This document shows, piece by piece, positions 7,322 through 16,497 of a DNA stretch of 64,000 nucleotides (position 1 is the first letter of the stretch; the number at the start of each line of letters is the position of its first letter). The notes under the pieces were generated by a model. The model was not told where the DNA came from. It was given only the letters and a program-made list of their open reading frames with translations, and did no database searches. The stretch is from contig NZ_CP141588.1 in the NCBI RefSeq assembly GCF_035594035.1, positions 2,882,501 through 2,946,500 on the forward strand, in the 5' to 3' direction. Position numbers and translations under genes: made by a program. Source of the stretch: Sphingomonas sp. LY54 (GTDB taxonomy: Bacteria; Pseudomonadota; Alphaproteobacteria; Sphingomonadales; Sphingomonadaceae).

Positions 7322-9475
7322 ATGCGCTATGTGCAATTGCTTCTCCTCCCGCTCGTGACCCTTTCCGGTACCCAGGCCGTCCAGGCCGCGCCCGCCGCCA
7401 CCCAGGTTTCCGCTCCCGCCCGGATCGCCTATCCCGCCACCGCCAGGCAGGACGTCGTCGAGAAGCAGTTCGGCGTCGATGTCGCCGATCCCTATCGCTG
7501 GCTCGAGGGCGACGTCCGCGTCGACCAGAAGGTCCGCGACTGGGTGACGGCGCAGAACCGGGTCACCAGCGCCTATCTCGAGACGCTTCCCGGCCGCGAC
7601 ATCTTCGCCAAGCGGATGAAGGCGCTCTACGATTACGAGCGGTTCGGCGTGCCGGTGAAGAAGGGCGGGCGCTATTTCTACACCCGCAACGACGGCCTCC
7701 AGAACCAGTCGGTGCTCTTCGTCCGCGACCAGCTCGGCGGCGAGGGCCGGATGCTGCTCGACCCGAACGGCTGGTCGAAGGACGGCGCGACCGCGCTCGC
7801 CAGCTGGGCGCCGTCCGAGGACGGCCGCTACATCGCTTATGCGATCCAGGACGGCGGCTCGGACTGGCGCACGGTCAAGGTGCTCGACACCCGCACCGGC
7901 CAGGACACCGGCGACACGCTCGAGTGGATCAAGAATAGCGGCGTCGACTGGGCCAAGGACGGCTCGGGCTTCTTCTATTCGCGCTTCCCCGCGGTGCCGG
8001 AGGACCAGAAGTTCCAGTCGGTCAACGAGAACAGCAAGATCTATTTCCACAAGCTGGGCACGCTGCAGTCGGCCGACCGATTGGTCTACGAGACGCCCGA
8101 GCATCCGCGCCGCGGCCACTGGCCGCAGGTCAGCGACGACGGCAAATGGCTGGTGGTCACCACCAGCGAGGGCACCGACGACCGCTATGCGATCAACCTC
8201 ATCGATCTGACCAAGCCCGGCGCCAAGCCGCGGACCTTGATCGACAAGCTCGAGAACAATTGGTCCTATGTCGGCAACCAGGGGACGAAGTTCTTCTGGG
8301 CGACCAACAAGGACGCACCAAAGCTGCGCGTCGTCACGCTCGACGTCGCCCAGGCCAATCCGCAGCCGGTCGAGATCATCGCCGAGGACGCGGCCACGCT
8401 CGACGGCGTCTCGATCGTCGGCAACACCTTGATCGCCTCCTACATGGTCGACGCCAAGACCGAGGTGCGCCGCTACACGCTTGACGGCAAGCCCAAGGGG
8501 ACGATCGCGCTCCCGGGCATCGGCTCGGCCGGCGGCTTCAACGGCAAGGCCGGCGATCCGGAGACCTTCTTCTCCTTCACCAGCTTCGCGACGCCGACCG
8601 CCATCTACCGCTACGATGCGGCCACCGGCCAAGCGACGCCCTGGGCCCAGCCCAAGGTCGCGTTCGATCCAGCCGCTTATGAGGTCAGCCAGCGTTTCTA
8701 CACGTCGAAGGACGGCACCAAGGTGCCGATGTTCCTGGTCAGGAAGAAGGGCCTGACCGGCCCGGCGCCGACCCTGCTCTACGCTTATGGCGGGTTCAAC
8801 GTGCCGATGCTGCCGGGCTTCTCGCCGACGCGTCTCGCCTGGATCGACCAGGGCGGCGTGCTCGCTGTCGCCAACATCCGCGGCGGCGGGGAGTACGGCA
8901 AGGCCTGGCACGATGCCGGTCGCCTGCAGAACAAGCAGAACGTGTTCGACGATTTCATCGCCGCGGGCGAGGATCTGATCGCGCAGGGCGTCACCACCAA
9001 AGACAAGCTTGCCATCCAGGGCGGCTCCAACGGCGGCCTCCTCGTCGGCGCAGTCGTCAACCAGCGTCCGGACCTGTTCGCGGCAGCCTTGCCGGCGGTG
9101 GGCGTGATGGACATGCTGCGCTTCGACCGCTGGACGGCGGGGCGCTATTGGGTCGACGATTACGGCTATCCCTCGGAGGAAGCCGATTTCAAGACGCTCG
9201 TGCGCTATTCGCCCTACCACAACATCAAATCGGGCGCGGACTATCCGGCGGTGCTGGTGACGACGGCGGACACCGACGACCGCGTTGTGCCGGGCCACAG
9301 CTTCAAATATACGGCGGCGCTGCAGGCGGCCCGGGCCGGCGACAAGCCGCATTTGATCCGGATCGAGACCCGCGCCGGCCACGGCTCGGGCAAGCCGACC
9401 GACAAGATCATCGAGGAATATGCCGACATGTGGGCCTTCATCGCCCATCACACCGGCATGACGGTGGCCGACTAA
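7322..9475 (+). CDS. Secreted prolyl oligopeptidase (S9A family)
   Basis: A serine peptidase of about 717 residues that cleaves short peptides after proline. ATG at 7322 is chosen because a signal peptide (MRYVQLLLLPLVTLSG) follows at once and GAAGG lies upstream; the in-frame ATG at 7262 adds 20 implausible residues. The N-terminal PYRWLEG motif and beta-propeller region precede the alpha/beta-hydrolase domain. The nucleophile is Ser in GGSNGGLL (about residue 569), the Asp is in TADTDDRV, and the His is in AGHGSGKP near the C-terminus. Full length for the family. A strong terminator follows. Confidence 0.93.
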   Translation: MRYVQLLLLPLVTLSGTQAVQAAPAATQVSAPARIAYPATARQDVVEKQFGVDVADPYRWLEGDVRVDQKVRDWVTAQNRVTSAYLETLPGRDIFAKRMKALYDYERFGVPVKKGGRYFYTRNDGLQNQSVLFVRDQLGGEGRMLLDPNGWSKDGATALASWAPSEDGRYIAYAIQDGGSDWRTVKVLDTRTGQDTGDTLEWIKNSGVDWAKDGSGFFYSRFPAVPEDQKFQSVNENSKIYFHKLGTLQSADRLVYETPEHPRRGHWPQVSDDGKWLVVTTSEGTDDRYAINLIDLTKPGAKPRTLIDKLENNWSYVGNQGTKFFWATNKDAPKLRVVTLDVAQANPQPVEIIAEDAATLDGVSIVGNTLIASYMVDAKTEVRRYTLDGKPKGTIALPGIGSAGGFNGKAGDPETFFSFTSFATPTAIYRYDAATGQATPWAQPKVAFDPAAYEVSQRFYTSKDGTKVPMFLVRKKGLTGPAPTLLYAYGGFNVPMLPGFSPTRLAWIDQGGVLAVANIRGGGEYGKAWHDAGRLQNKQNVFDDFIAAGEDLIAQGVTTKDKLAIQGGSNGGLLVGAVVNQRPDLFAAALPAVGVMDMLRFDRWTAGRYWVDDYGYPSEEADFKTLVRYSPYHNIKSGADYPAVLVTTADTDDRVVPGHSFKYTAALQAARAGDKPHLIRIETRAGHGSGKPTDKIIEEYADMWAFIAHHTGMTVAD

Positions 9476-9480
9476 GCAGA

Positions 9481-9509
9481 AAGGGGCGCCGCGAGGCGCC
9501 CCTTTTTTT
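9481..9509 (+). terminator. Rho-independent terminator after the prolyl oligopeptidase
   Basis: A perfect 10-bp stem, AAGGGGCGCC (9481-9490) with GGCGCCCCTT (9495-9504), has a GCGA loop and is followed by a T run. It sits between convergent genes and may also slow transcription from the TonB receptor side. Confidence 0.93.
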
Positions 9510-9511
9510 GG

Positions 9512-12358
9512 TCAGAAGAACAATTTGCGGATGCTGAGGCTGACCGAGCGGCCCAGCGGGTCGAGATAGGCCGGCTGGTAGCTCAATGGGGTCGCTCCCG
9601 TCTCGTCCCGGACCTGCAGGCGGCTGTCGAGCAGATTGTTGACCCGCAGGGTGACGCGGGTGCCGCGCAGCCAGGGATATTCGCGCACCAGGCTGCGCTG
9701 CTGGCCGAGATCGGCGAACAGCCGCAGGTTGAGCGTCGTGAAGTCCGAGAAGCGCAGCGCGCCCGCCGAAGCGCCGGCGCCCGGATCGTCGAACACGCTC
9801 GTCCCGCTCTGCCAGTTGGCGCTGAGACGGGCGCCGAAGCCGTTCTTCGAAATGCCCGCCTGCGCCTCGATCAGATGTTCGGATTGTCCGCCGCGATTGC
9901 CGGTGGCGGAGCCGTTGAGCAGGTCGAGCTCGGGCACGCCGTCGCGGATCAGGATTTGATCCTGCAGCCGCCACGTATGGTAGAGCGAGAATTGCAGGCG
10001 ACCGCCCTGGCCCTGGCCGCCGCGACCCCCGAATCCGCGACCGCCGCCCGGACCGCCCGGCCCGGCCCGGCCTTCGCCGGGGGCCGCGGCAGCACGCTCG
10101 GGCGGAGTCGCCGGCGGAGTCTGGCCATCCGCGGGAGGGGTTCCCTGCGGCGGCACCTGCCCGGCCGGGGATGCTCCGGCGCCGGCTTCGCCGCGCTGGC
10201 GCCAGCCGCCGCGGCCGCCTCCGAAGCCACCACCGCCGCCGCCACGTGACGCGATCGGCTTGGAGAAGTTGATGCCCCACCGAATCTCCTCGCGGTCGGA
10301 GCGGGCAAAGTTGACCGGGCGGCTGTCGATCTGGAGCAGGCGGCCGTCGCCGCCGCGCACGAAGCGCTCGGGAAACGCGGCCTCGATCTCCGGCGTCGCG
10401 GTCGGGAAACCGGCGATCGGATTGCGGATGCGGCTGCGGTTATAGTCGGCGTTGAGGGTGAGGTCGGTCTCGCTGAACGGGCGCAGGTTGAAGCCGAGCT
10501 TCATCACCCGGCGATTGTCGGCGAGCAGGTCCGGATTGCCGCCCTCGATACGGTTGACGTCGACCGTCTCGCCGCGCGTGAAATCGAACACGCGGACGTT
10601 GGGGACCACCGATACCGGGTCGCCGAGTTGCTGGATGCCCGGCGCGCCTTCTTCCTGCGTGAAGGAGGCGATGACGCGCAGCGCGCGGACCGGCGACCAG
10701 TTCAAGCCGAAGCCGTAGGTCTTGAGCGTGCCGAAATCGGAGAGGTGGTCGACCGCGAAGTTGGCGTTGGCGGAGAGATCGCCGATCGCCGCGAGGACGT
10801 CGCGGTTGCGCCGCGCGATCGGGATGTCGAAGCTGGCCTGGCCGTTGACGCGGTTGCGGGAAAGGTCGCGGATTTGCTCGAAGCCGCCGCGCATCGTCTC
10901 GCTGTCGAAGCCGCGCAATTCACCGCCGAGTTTGAGGCTGGCGGTGATGTCGCCGGCCGGTAGGTCCGCGATCGGGCCGTTGGTTACGAACTCGGCATTG
11001 GCGGATTCGTTGACCGAGCGCGAGCGGTCGCGTGGCCCAAAGCCCAGGCCGGGGAAGGGGCCGAACGGGTTCAGCGCCGGATCGTCGGCGTCGATCCGCT
11101 CCTGCACGCCCGTGAAATCGAGATTGGTGTCGGTGTGGACGAGGTTGCGCACGCGGTCGTAATTGGCTGTGAACGACCAGCGCCAGGGCAGGAAGTCGCC
11201 GTTCAGCGCGGCGCCGACGTGGGCGGTGCGGCTGTCGGATTCACGGGTGAGCGGACGCGGTCCCTCGACGAAGCGATACAGCGCGACGTCGGTACCGAAC
11301 GGCGAGAACGGGTTGTCGGCACCGATCGTCAGTACGCCCGAGGGGAGGCCGAAGCGGCTCTTGCTCAGCGTCTGCTCGTAGCGGGCGTTGAGCGTCGCGT
11401 TGACGTCTCCGAAGATCGTGCGGTTGATCGTCCCGGCCACCGAGAAGGCGTCGGTCTCCGGCAGCAAAGTGCGGAAGCGGCCGTCGTCGGTGACGTTGGG
11501 GGTCGCCGAGAAAGCGCTCAGCGCTGGGGCGCCCCCCGCGGCCGAGACCGGTACGCCCGCGACGGTGACGAGCTGGCCGAGCGCGGCGCTCAGGGCGGGG
11601 TCGATCTCGCTGCCAAGCGGCGTGCCGGCGATGTTGCCGACGAGGTCGAACGGACGCGACGGCGGCGACTGAATGAGGTCGCGTTCGCTCTCGAAAAGGG
11701 CCGTGTCGCGCTCGAACTCGGCATCGATGTTCCAGCGGCCGTTGTTGGTGATGCGCAGGATGTTGAGGTCGGCCTCGTAGCTCTGGCGCCCGCCGCCAGT
11801 CGCCATGCCGCCCTCGACCTCGGCGGTGACGGCGCGGAAGCGCGGCCGCAGCACGAAGTTCACGACGCGCTGGTCGGCCGGATAGCCGTATTTCAGCGCG
11901 ACTTCCTCGGGCATGATGTCGACCCGGCTGATCGCCTCGGGCGGCAGGTTGCGGATTTCGGAAAAGCCGGAGATGCGCCGTCCGTTGAGCAAGACGACCG
12001 GACGGCCGCCGCCGCGGCCGCGGCCGCTCGCCGTTTGGGGCGCCAGCGCGTCCAGCAGTTCGGCAAGGTTGCTCGCGCCGTAGGCGCGGATGTCGCGGCG
12101 ATCGAGCTGGAGATCCGGCTTGATGTCGCCGAGCACCGCGCCGCGCTCGCGCTGGCCGGTGACGACGATCGGCTCGCCGCCTTCTTCTTCGTCCAGATAT
12201 TCGTCTTCTTCGGCCGCTTCCTGCTCGGCTGCTGCCTGCTCCGCGGGGGCGTCGACCGCTTGGGCGGGCTCCTCGGCAACGGGCGTCACTTCTTGCGCGA
12301 AGGCGGGAGTGAGCGAGGTGCCGGCGAGCAGGATGAGGGCGAGGGGAAGGCGCGACAT
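9512..12358 (-). CDS. TonB-dependent outer-membrane receptor with Gly/Pro-rich insertion
   Basis: An outer-membrane beta-barrel transporter of about 948 residues. ATG at 12358 is followed by a signal peptide (MSRLPLALILLAGTSLTPAFAQ). A Glu/Ala-rich stretch and the EPIVVTGQR TonB-box region come next, then a plug domain (DIRAYGASNLAELLDAL, VVLLNGRRISGF). The barrel ends in the expected terminal Phe (IRKLFF). At about residues 703-785 there is a low-complexity insertion of Gly, Arg, Pro and Ala, richest in GGG/GRGG and TPPA elements, probably an extracellular loop or disordered segment. The ligand is unknown. It lies downstream of a small HTH gene on the same strand. Confidence 0.9.
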   Translation of the reverse strand: MSRLPLALILLAGTSLTPAFAQEVTPVAEEPAQAVDAPAEQAAAEQEAAEEDEYLDEEEGGEPIVVTGQRERGAVLGDIKPDLQLDRRDIRAYGASNLAELLDALAPQTASGRGRGGGRPVVLLNGRRISGFSEIRNLPPEAISRVDIMPEEVALKYGYPADQRVVNFVLRPRFRAVTAEVEGGMATGGGRQSYEADLNILRITNNGRWNIDAEFERDTALFESERDLIQSPPSRPFDLVGNIAGTPLGSEIDPALSAALGQLVTVAGVPVSAAGGAPALSAFSATPNVTDDGRFRTLLPETDAFSVAGTINRTIFGDVNATLNARYEQTLSKSRFGLPSGVLTIGADNPFSPFGTDVALYRFVEGPRPLTRESDSRTAHVGAALNGDFLPWRWSFTANYDRVRNLVHTDTNLDFTGVQERIDADDPALNPFGPFPGLGFGPRDRSRSVNESANAEFVTNGPIADLPAGDITASLKLGGELRGFDSETMRGGFEQIRDLSRNRVNGQASFDIPIARRNRDVLAAIGDLSANANFAVDHLSDFGTLKTYGFGLNWSPVRALRVIASFTQEEGAPGIQQLGDPVSVVPNVRVFDFTRGETVDVNRIEGGNPDLLADNRRVMKLGFNLRPFSETDLTLNADYNRSRIRNPIAGFPTATPEIEAAFPERFVRGGDGRLLQIDSRPVNFARSDREEIRWGINFSKPIASRGGGGGGFGGGRGGWRQRGEAGAGASPAGQVPPQGTPPADGQTPPATPPERAAAAPGEGRAGPGGPGGGRGFGGRGGQGQGGRLQFSLYHTWRLQDQILIRDGVPELDLLNGSATGNRGGQSEHLIEAQAGISKNGFGARLSANWQSGTSVFDDPGAGASAGALRFSDFTTLNLRLFADLGQQRSLVREYPWLRGTRVTLRVNNLLDSRLQVRDETGATPLSYQPAYLDPLGRSVSLSIRKLFF

Positions 12359-12433
12359 GTATGAAAGACCCTTACGCAACTGAAACGGCGTCTGTTGGAG
12401 CACTGCACCTGAACGCCGCTTGTATTGGATGTA

Positions 12434-12453
12434 TCCGGCGGAAAATCGCCGGA
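12434..12453 (-). other. Small hairpin between the HTH gene and the TonB receptor
   Basis: TCCGGCG and CGCCGGA form a 7-bp stem around a 6-base loop. No T tract follows in either direction, so it is more likely an mRNA structure or attenuating hairpin in the receptor leader than a full terminator. Confidence 0.4.
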
Positions 12454-12460
12454 ACGCGCC

Positions 12461-12670
12461 TCAGTAGACGCGGCGCTGCGCGGCCACCAGCATGCGGATC
12501 AGCATCGCCACCGGTCGCGGCACGCCGATCTTGCCGTCCAGCCACAGGCTGACCGACGAGCGGCTGACGCCGATCGCATTTGCGAGGTCGCTCTGCGTCT
12601 TGAGGCCCAGCTTCGTCATCGCCCGTTTCAGCTCTTCCGGAGACATGAGAGCTAGACGAGGATCGGACAC
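12461..12670 (-). CDS. Small XRE-like helix-turn-helix protein
   Basis: A 69-residue protein that is almost entirely one helix-turn-helix domain: LKTQSDLANAIGVSRSSVSLW at about residues 23-43 has the XRE/Cro pattern, with SDLANAIG as helix 2 and SRSSVSLW as the recognition helix. It ends in a basic, hydrophobic helix and has no sensory domain. It lies about 100 bases upstream of the TonB receptor on the same strand and could regulate that receptor. This regulatory link is inferred from position only. Confidence 0.75.
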   Translation of the reverse strand: MSDPRLALMSPEELKRAMTKLGLKTQSDLANAIGVSRSSVSLWLDGKIGVPRPVAMLIRMLVAAQRRVY

Positions 12671-12745
12671 TATAAGGAAACCCGGGACAAGGAGCGCGGC
12701 GGCAAGACTAGTCGGATTTCCGGGCAGTTGGAAGAGCGCTGCGCG

Positions 12746-13129
12746 TCATTGCGCGGCCTCCCGATAGGGTGTGAAGGCGCGCAGCACGCATGTCGGCCCG
12801 CTCATGCTGCTGCCCGGGTCAATCGCCCTGATGCGGGTGCCGCGGCAGATCTGTCCGGCCAGCGGCTCCACCGCCAAAGTGGAATGGCGACTGAGCCCGG
12901 GGCAGGGGCCGTCGAGGCGGTTCACCCACAAAGTGTCGCGTTCGCGATAGACGATGGTGCGCGCATCGACGATGTCGGGCCCCGGCGTCCGCCCCGGCGG
13001 CAGGCAGTCCTGCGCCGGTCCGGCGGTCCGGGTTGAAAGCTCAAGCGCCAGCGCGTCCGTGTCGCTCGAAGAGCGCGGGTCTGCGCCGGCGCAGGCGGAG
13101 AGCAGGATGAGCAGTGGGAGCAGCCGCAT
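12746..13129 (-). CDS. Small lipoprotein of unknown function
   Basis: A 127-residue predicted lipoprotein. The N-terminus MRLLPLLILLSAC has a hydrophobic core and an LSAC lipobox. The mature part contains four Cys (AQDCLPP, DGPCPG, GQICRG, PTCVL) that could form two disulfides in the periplasm, and a VDARTIVYRERDTLWVNRL strand-rich stretch resembling small Sphingomonas lipoproteins. No function is recognised. It is a single gene between the HTH protein and a divergent membrane protein. Confidence 0.7.
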   Translation of the reverse strand: MRLLPLLILLSACAGADPRSSSDTDALALELSTRTAGPAQDCLPPGRTPGPDIVDARTIVYRERDTLWVNRLDGPCPGLSRHSTLAVEPLAGQICRGTRIRAIDPGSSMSGPTCVLRAFTPYREAAQ

Positions 13130-13259
13130 GTTCGGGTTCCTTCGGCGCTAATCGGTTGGAAACGCATGGAAGCTATGCTTCGAGGCTGCACAGGGGGGAG
13201 CCGCGGGTCGGGGTTTTTTCTGTATTGTGCGCTGCAACACCGTGGGTAAATTAACCATC

Positions 13260-13739
13260 ATGAGTCCCGTCGACACCCGCATTATCGAGAAGGTCTATTC
13301 GCCGGTCGCCGGCTGGGTCAGCCATCGTTTTGGCCTTGATCAGTGGCGCCTGTCGATCGAGTGCCTCAACGGCACCGTAGCCTTCTATCTCGCCGGCGTC
13401 GCGCTGACGATTGCCGGTAAGGGGCTGAACGACGCCATCTTCGCCGATCTGCTCGCCGCTTTCATCTGGCTGGCATTCATGGGCGGCGTCCGCCGCGCAG
13501 CCTATCGCCAGGCGGGCTCCTCGCTCGGCCGGCAGACGGCCCGCATGGGGGAATCGGTATTCCGCCACATCCTGCTCGGCCTGCTGCCGCTCAGCATCTG
13601 GTATGTCGAGCGGCTCGACAATCTCTGCCACACCGCCTCTTTGGTGCTCTTCCTTTCGCATCTTTACTTCAAGGCATGCGACATGCCGCCGCCGCGGCGC
13701 AGGCAGGTCCGATCGCTCGCCTTCAGCCGCGCCAGTTGA
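13260..13739 (+). CDS. Hypothetical inner-membrane protein
   Basis: A 159-residue protein with about three to four hydrophobic segments (around GTVAFYLAGVALTIAG, LLAAFIWLAFMGGV, ILLGLLPLSIWYV and ASLVLFLSHLYF) and a basic C-terminal tail. ATG at 13260 is preferred; the longer frame from 13227 adds a non-hydrophobic leader. No enzyme motif is visible and no family was recognised. It appears to be a single-gene unit. Confidence 0.6.
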   Translation: MSPVDTRIIEKVYSPVAGWVSHRFGLDQWRLSIECLNGTVAFYLAGVALTIAGKGLNDAIFADLLAAFIWLAFMGGVRRAAYRQAGSSLGRQTARMGESVFRHILLGLLPLSIWYVERLDNLCHTASLVLFLSHLYFKACDMPPPRRRQVRSLAFSRAS

Positions 13740-13900
13740 GGGCGCGCCCGCCGCGCAACGCTCCAGTATAGCCCGCGGGAAGGACGCGGGGCCGCCGATC
13801 ATTTCGTCCCCGGCACAGGAACAAATTCCCGGCTCGATGCGTCTTGATGATCAGGCCGCGACCGAAACGCTCGGCCGCAACAGATCAGAGGAGTAACGCC

Positions 13901-14170
13901 ATGGGTCTCATCTTAGCGCTTATCATTGGTGGCATTATCGGCTGGCTGGCGAGCATCGTCATGCGCACCGACGCCCAGCAGGGTATCTTCCTCAACATCG
14001 TAGTGGGCATCATCGGCTCGCTGCTCGGCGCGGTCCTGCTCGGGCCGCTGCTTGGTGGCGGCAACATCATGAGCGGCGCGCTTGACCTGCGTTCGCTGTT
14101 GGTCGCCTTCCTGGGCGCCGTCATCCTGCTCGCGATCGTCAACCTGTTCCGTCGCGGCGCCGTCCGCTAA
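13901..14170 (+). CDS. GlsB/YeaQ/YmgE-family stress-response membrane protein
   Basis: An 89-residue small membrane protein, also called transglycosylase-associated protein. It has three hydrophobic segments, the conserved start GLILALIIGGIIGWLAS, a central GIIGSLLGAVLLGPLLGGG glycine-rich helix, and a C-terminal AVILLAIVNLFRR. ATG at 13901 has GAGGAG about nine bases upstream. Members are induced by general stress in many bacteria, but their biochemical role is not settled. A terminator follows directly. Confidence 0.85.
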   Translation: MGLILALIIGGIIGWLASIVMRTDAQQGIFLNIVVGIIGSLLGAVLLGPLLGGGNIMSGALDLRSLLVAFLGAVILLAIVNLFRRGAVR

Positions 14171-14193
14171 ACGGATCACAGCATCACCAGAAG

Positions 14194-14224
14194 AGCCCCG
14201 GCCGGAAACGGTCGGGGCTTTTTT
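14194..14224 (+). terminator. Rho-independent terminator after the GlsB-family gene
   Basis: An 11-bp stem, AGCCCCGGCCG with CGGTCGGGGCT (one G-T pair), has a GAAA loop and ends in a run of T. Confidence 0.92.
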
Positions 14225-14286
14225 GTTGTCCGACGCTGATCGGTCCGGCTGTTGTGGCCGCGGCCCGGCGCGCTTAAGCCGCCCCG

Positions 14287-14667
14287 ATGACCGACTTCCC
14301 TGAACAGCGCCGCATCCTCCTCACCGGCAGCCTTCTCGCAGCGCTTGGCGTCGCCTTTGGTGCGTTCGGCGCGCACGGCCTTCGGGACATGCTCGATCCG
14401 GCCGCGCTCGGCTGGTGGGAGACGGCGGTGCAATGGCACATGTGGCATGCCATCGGGCTGGTGGCGCTGGCCGCGGCGCCGTGGCCGCGGATGGGCCGCG
14501 CCGCCGCCTTGCTCGCAATCGGCACTCTGGTCTTTTCGGGGTCGCTCTACCTGATGGCGCTGACCGGCGCGCGCTGGCTCGGCATGGTGACGCCGCTGGG
14601 CGGCATGCTGATGATCGCCGGCTGGGCGACCGTCGCCTGGAGCGCGTGGCGCGGCCCGCGCGCCTGA
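14287..14667 (+). CDS. DUF423 inner-membrane protein
   Basis: A 126-residue membrane protein of the DUF423 (YwdK-like) family. Diagnostic features are the first helix ending in GVAFGAFGAHGLRD, the central WWETAVQWHMWHAIGLV segment and a GTLVFSGSLYLMALTG helix; about four transmembrane segments are expected. The biochemical function of the family is unknown. It converges on the MCP-like gene with only seven bases between their stops. Confidence 0.88.
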   Translation: MTDFPEQRRILLTGSLLAALGVAFGAFGAHGLRDMLDPAALGWWETAVQWHMWHAIGLVALAAAPWPRMGRAAALLAIGTLVFSGSLYLMALTGARWLGMVTPLGGMLMIAGWATVAWSAWRGPRA

Positions 14668-14674
14668 TTGCGGC

Positions 14675-15715
14675 TCAGGCGGCGCTGGCCTGCGGGATCG
14701 TCGCGAACTTGTGCTCGACGACGCAGGTGAGATTGAGCGAATTGCGGCCGCCGCGGTCGTCGGCATCGGCGAAGGCGACGACCCGGTCCGAATAGGAGAT
14801 CGTGCCGCGCGCGCTGCGCCCTTCGGGGAGTGCATAATGCTTGCCGAATTCGCCGGGAGCGGTCGAGGCGACGATGCGGCCGCCATGCTCCATGATGCGG
14901 ATCGTGGCTGCGCGCAGGTCCTTGTCCGCGCCGGAGAGCAAAGTCTCCAGCTTGTCGGCCGCGTTCCGGTCCCAATCATATTCGAGATAGAGGCAGCCCT
15001 CGGCCGGGCGGCCGTCATTCTCGAGCGCGCGAATGCCGCAGGCGAAGATCAATACGCGGCGCCCGCCGGCATAGGGGTTTTCCCACACCGCGTCGGTGAA
15101 CCAATCGTCCACCGAGCGGCTTTCGATCACATTGTTGAACTGGGGCTCGGCGCTGAGATCGAGGCCGAGGATGGCGCTGCGCGGGTCGGCCGATCCGATG
15201 ACGCGGCCGGCCCGGGTGGCGATCATGGAATTCACATAATGGGGCGAAAAGCGCATCGCCGCGCGCAGCCGGTCTTCGGCGCGGGTGACGAGCGCCGGAT
15301 CTTCGGGCGAGCGCACCGCGGCGAGGATGGCCGCGTCGGTGGCGAGGATGCGGATGTCGCCGCTGCGGGCGTAGACGTTGCGGGCGAAGGCGGTGACGGT
15401 GGCGAAGGCGAAATCGGAAAGGCGGCTGCCCTCGATATCTTCGACCAGACTGTCCGCAATCGCGGCACCCGTCTTGATCCGGTCGATCACCAGCTTACGG
15501 AAATCGGTGGAGGCGCCGCGCGCCTGTCCGGCCAGCGCCTTCACTTCCTGCGCGACGACGGCAAAGCCGCGGCCGGCCTCGCCGGAGCGCGCCGCCTCGA
15601 TCGTGGCGTTGAGGGCCAGGAAATTGGTCTGCTTTGCGATCTGCTCATTGGCCTCCGCGAAACGGCCGACCTCACTCTCGAGCTGATCGAGCAGCGCCTT
15701 GATGCGTCTCGGCAT
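14675..15715 (-). CDS. MCP-like protein: N-terminal signalling tip, C-terminal Cache-like domain
   Basis: A 346-residue soluble protein. Residues about 20-70 carry the conserved chemoreceptor hairpin tip ([35 protein letters not shown]) that binds CheA and CheW. The flanking coiled coil is very short, and there is no transmembrane segment, HAMP or methylation helix of usual length. The remaining 250 residues look like a Cache/PDC-type sensor ([36 protein letters not shown]). This order is reversed relative to classical receptors. ATG at 15715 has GGAGG upstream and is preferred over GTG at 15757. No che genes lie nearby. A cytoplasmic sensor for chemotaxis or a related pathway is likely. Confidence 0.75.
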   Translation of the reverse strand: MPRRIKALLDQLESEVGRFAEANEQIAKQTNFLALNATIEAARSGEAGRGFAVVAQEVKALAGQARGASTDFRKLVIDRIKTGAAIADSLVEDIEGSRLSDFAFATVTAFARNVYARSGDIRILATDAAILAAVRSPEDPALVTRAEDRLRAAMRFSPHYVNSMIATRAGRVIGSADPRSAILGLDLSAEPQFNNVIESRSVDDWFTDAVWENPYAGGRRVLIFACGIRALENDGRPAEGCLYLEYDWDRNAADKLETLLSGADKDLRAATIRIMEHGGRIVASTAPGEFGKHYALPEGRSARGTISYSDRVVAFADADDRGGRNSLNLTCVVEHKFATIPQASAA

Positions 15716-15912
15716 ATCTGCCTTGTCCTCCCCCCTGAAAGGCAGCGTGCTAGGCACAATAAACTAAAGGGGGGTTAACCAGCGCCGCGGCGCTCGGCCG
15801 GACGATCCCGTTTCCTGAACGAAAGCCGACAATCCGGTTCAGCATCGTATCATGGCTGATCCCGTAGAAACCCTGCAAGCCCAATGATTTGCGGGCCTTG
15901 AGGAGGTTTGCC

Positions 15913-16437
15913 ATGAAAAAGATTTCGAAATTGCTCACCGGCGCCGCTGCGGCTGCAGTGATGACGGTTTCCGCGGCCGCCCCGGCCGAAGCGCAATATC
16001 GCTACCGCGACCGTGACCGCGGCATCGATGTCGGCGACGTGATCACCGGCGTGGCGATCGTCGGCGGCATCGCCGCCATCGCTTCGGCGATCGGCAATAG
16101 CGGCAATCGCTACGACCGCGATTACGGCTACGGTGGCTACGGCTATAACAATTATGGCGGCGGCGAACGCGCTGCCATAAACGCCTGCGGCTACCAGGCC
16201 GACCGTTATGGGCGTGGCCGGGTCAGCATCACCGACGTCGACCGCCGGGGCAGCAACAGCTATCGCGTCCGCGGCGTCATCCAGGGCGGCGACTATGCCT
16301 ACAATCGTGGCTACGACAATCGCTCCAGCCGCGACTATGGCTACGACCGCTACGACCGCGGCAGCCAGCTGAGCTTCAGCTGCACAGCCCGTTCGAACGG
16401 CCGGGTCACCGACTTCGACGTCGACCGCCGCTACTAA
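15913..16437 (+). CDS. Secreted Tyr/Gly/Arg-rich hypothetical protein
   Basis: A 174-residue exported protein with a clear Sec signal ([20 protein letters not shown], cleavage near AEAQ) and AGGAGG upstream of the ATG. A hydrophobic glycine-zipper-like segment ([19 protein letters not shown]) follows, then a low-complexity stretch of Tyr, Gly, Asp and Arg. A C-terminal domain with one Cys pair candidate ([25 protein letters not shown]) resembles small periplasmic domains found in sphingomonads. Function unknown. A terminator follows, so it is probably monocistronic. Confidence 0.75.
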   Translation: MKKISKLLTGAAAAAVMTVSAAAPAEAQYRYRDRDRGIDVGDVITGVAIVGGIAAIASAIGNSGNRYDRDYGYGGYGYNNYGGGERAAINACGYQADRYGRGRVSITDVDRRGSNSYRVRGVIQGGDYAYNRGYDNRSSRDYGYDRYDRGSQLSFSCTARSNGRVTDFDVDRRY

Positions 16438-16464
16438 AGCCGCCCATCGCATCGACAATGAGAA

Positions 16465-16497
16465 GCGCGCCGGAGCGATCCGGCGCGCGCCTCTTTC
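16465..16497 (+). terminator. Terminator after the secreted Tyr/Gly-rich protein
   Basis: A 10-bp stem, GCGCGCCGGA with TCCGGCGCGC, has a GCGA loop and is followed by a short CTCTTTC tract. Confidence 0.75.

Noticed and set aside
15716..15790. Possible FliA promoter for the MCP-like gene
   Set aside because: TTTA-like elements are present upstream but no GCCG(A/T)TA -10 at 15 bases, so it is not reported as sigma-28 controlled.
15750..15938. 62-codon frame on the minus strand just upstream of the MCP-like gene
   Set aside because: It runs antisense to the start and ribosome-binding site of the gene at 15913 and has no motif. It was considered as a lost N-terminus of the MCP-like protein but is not in a continuing frame with receptor-like features.
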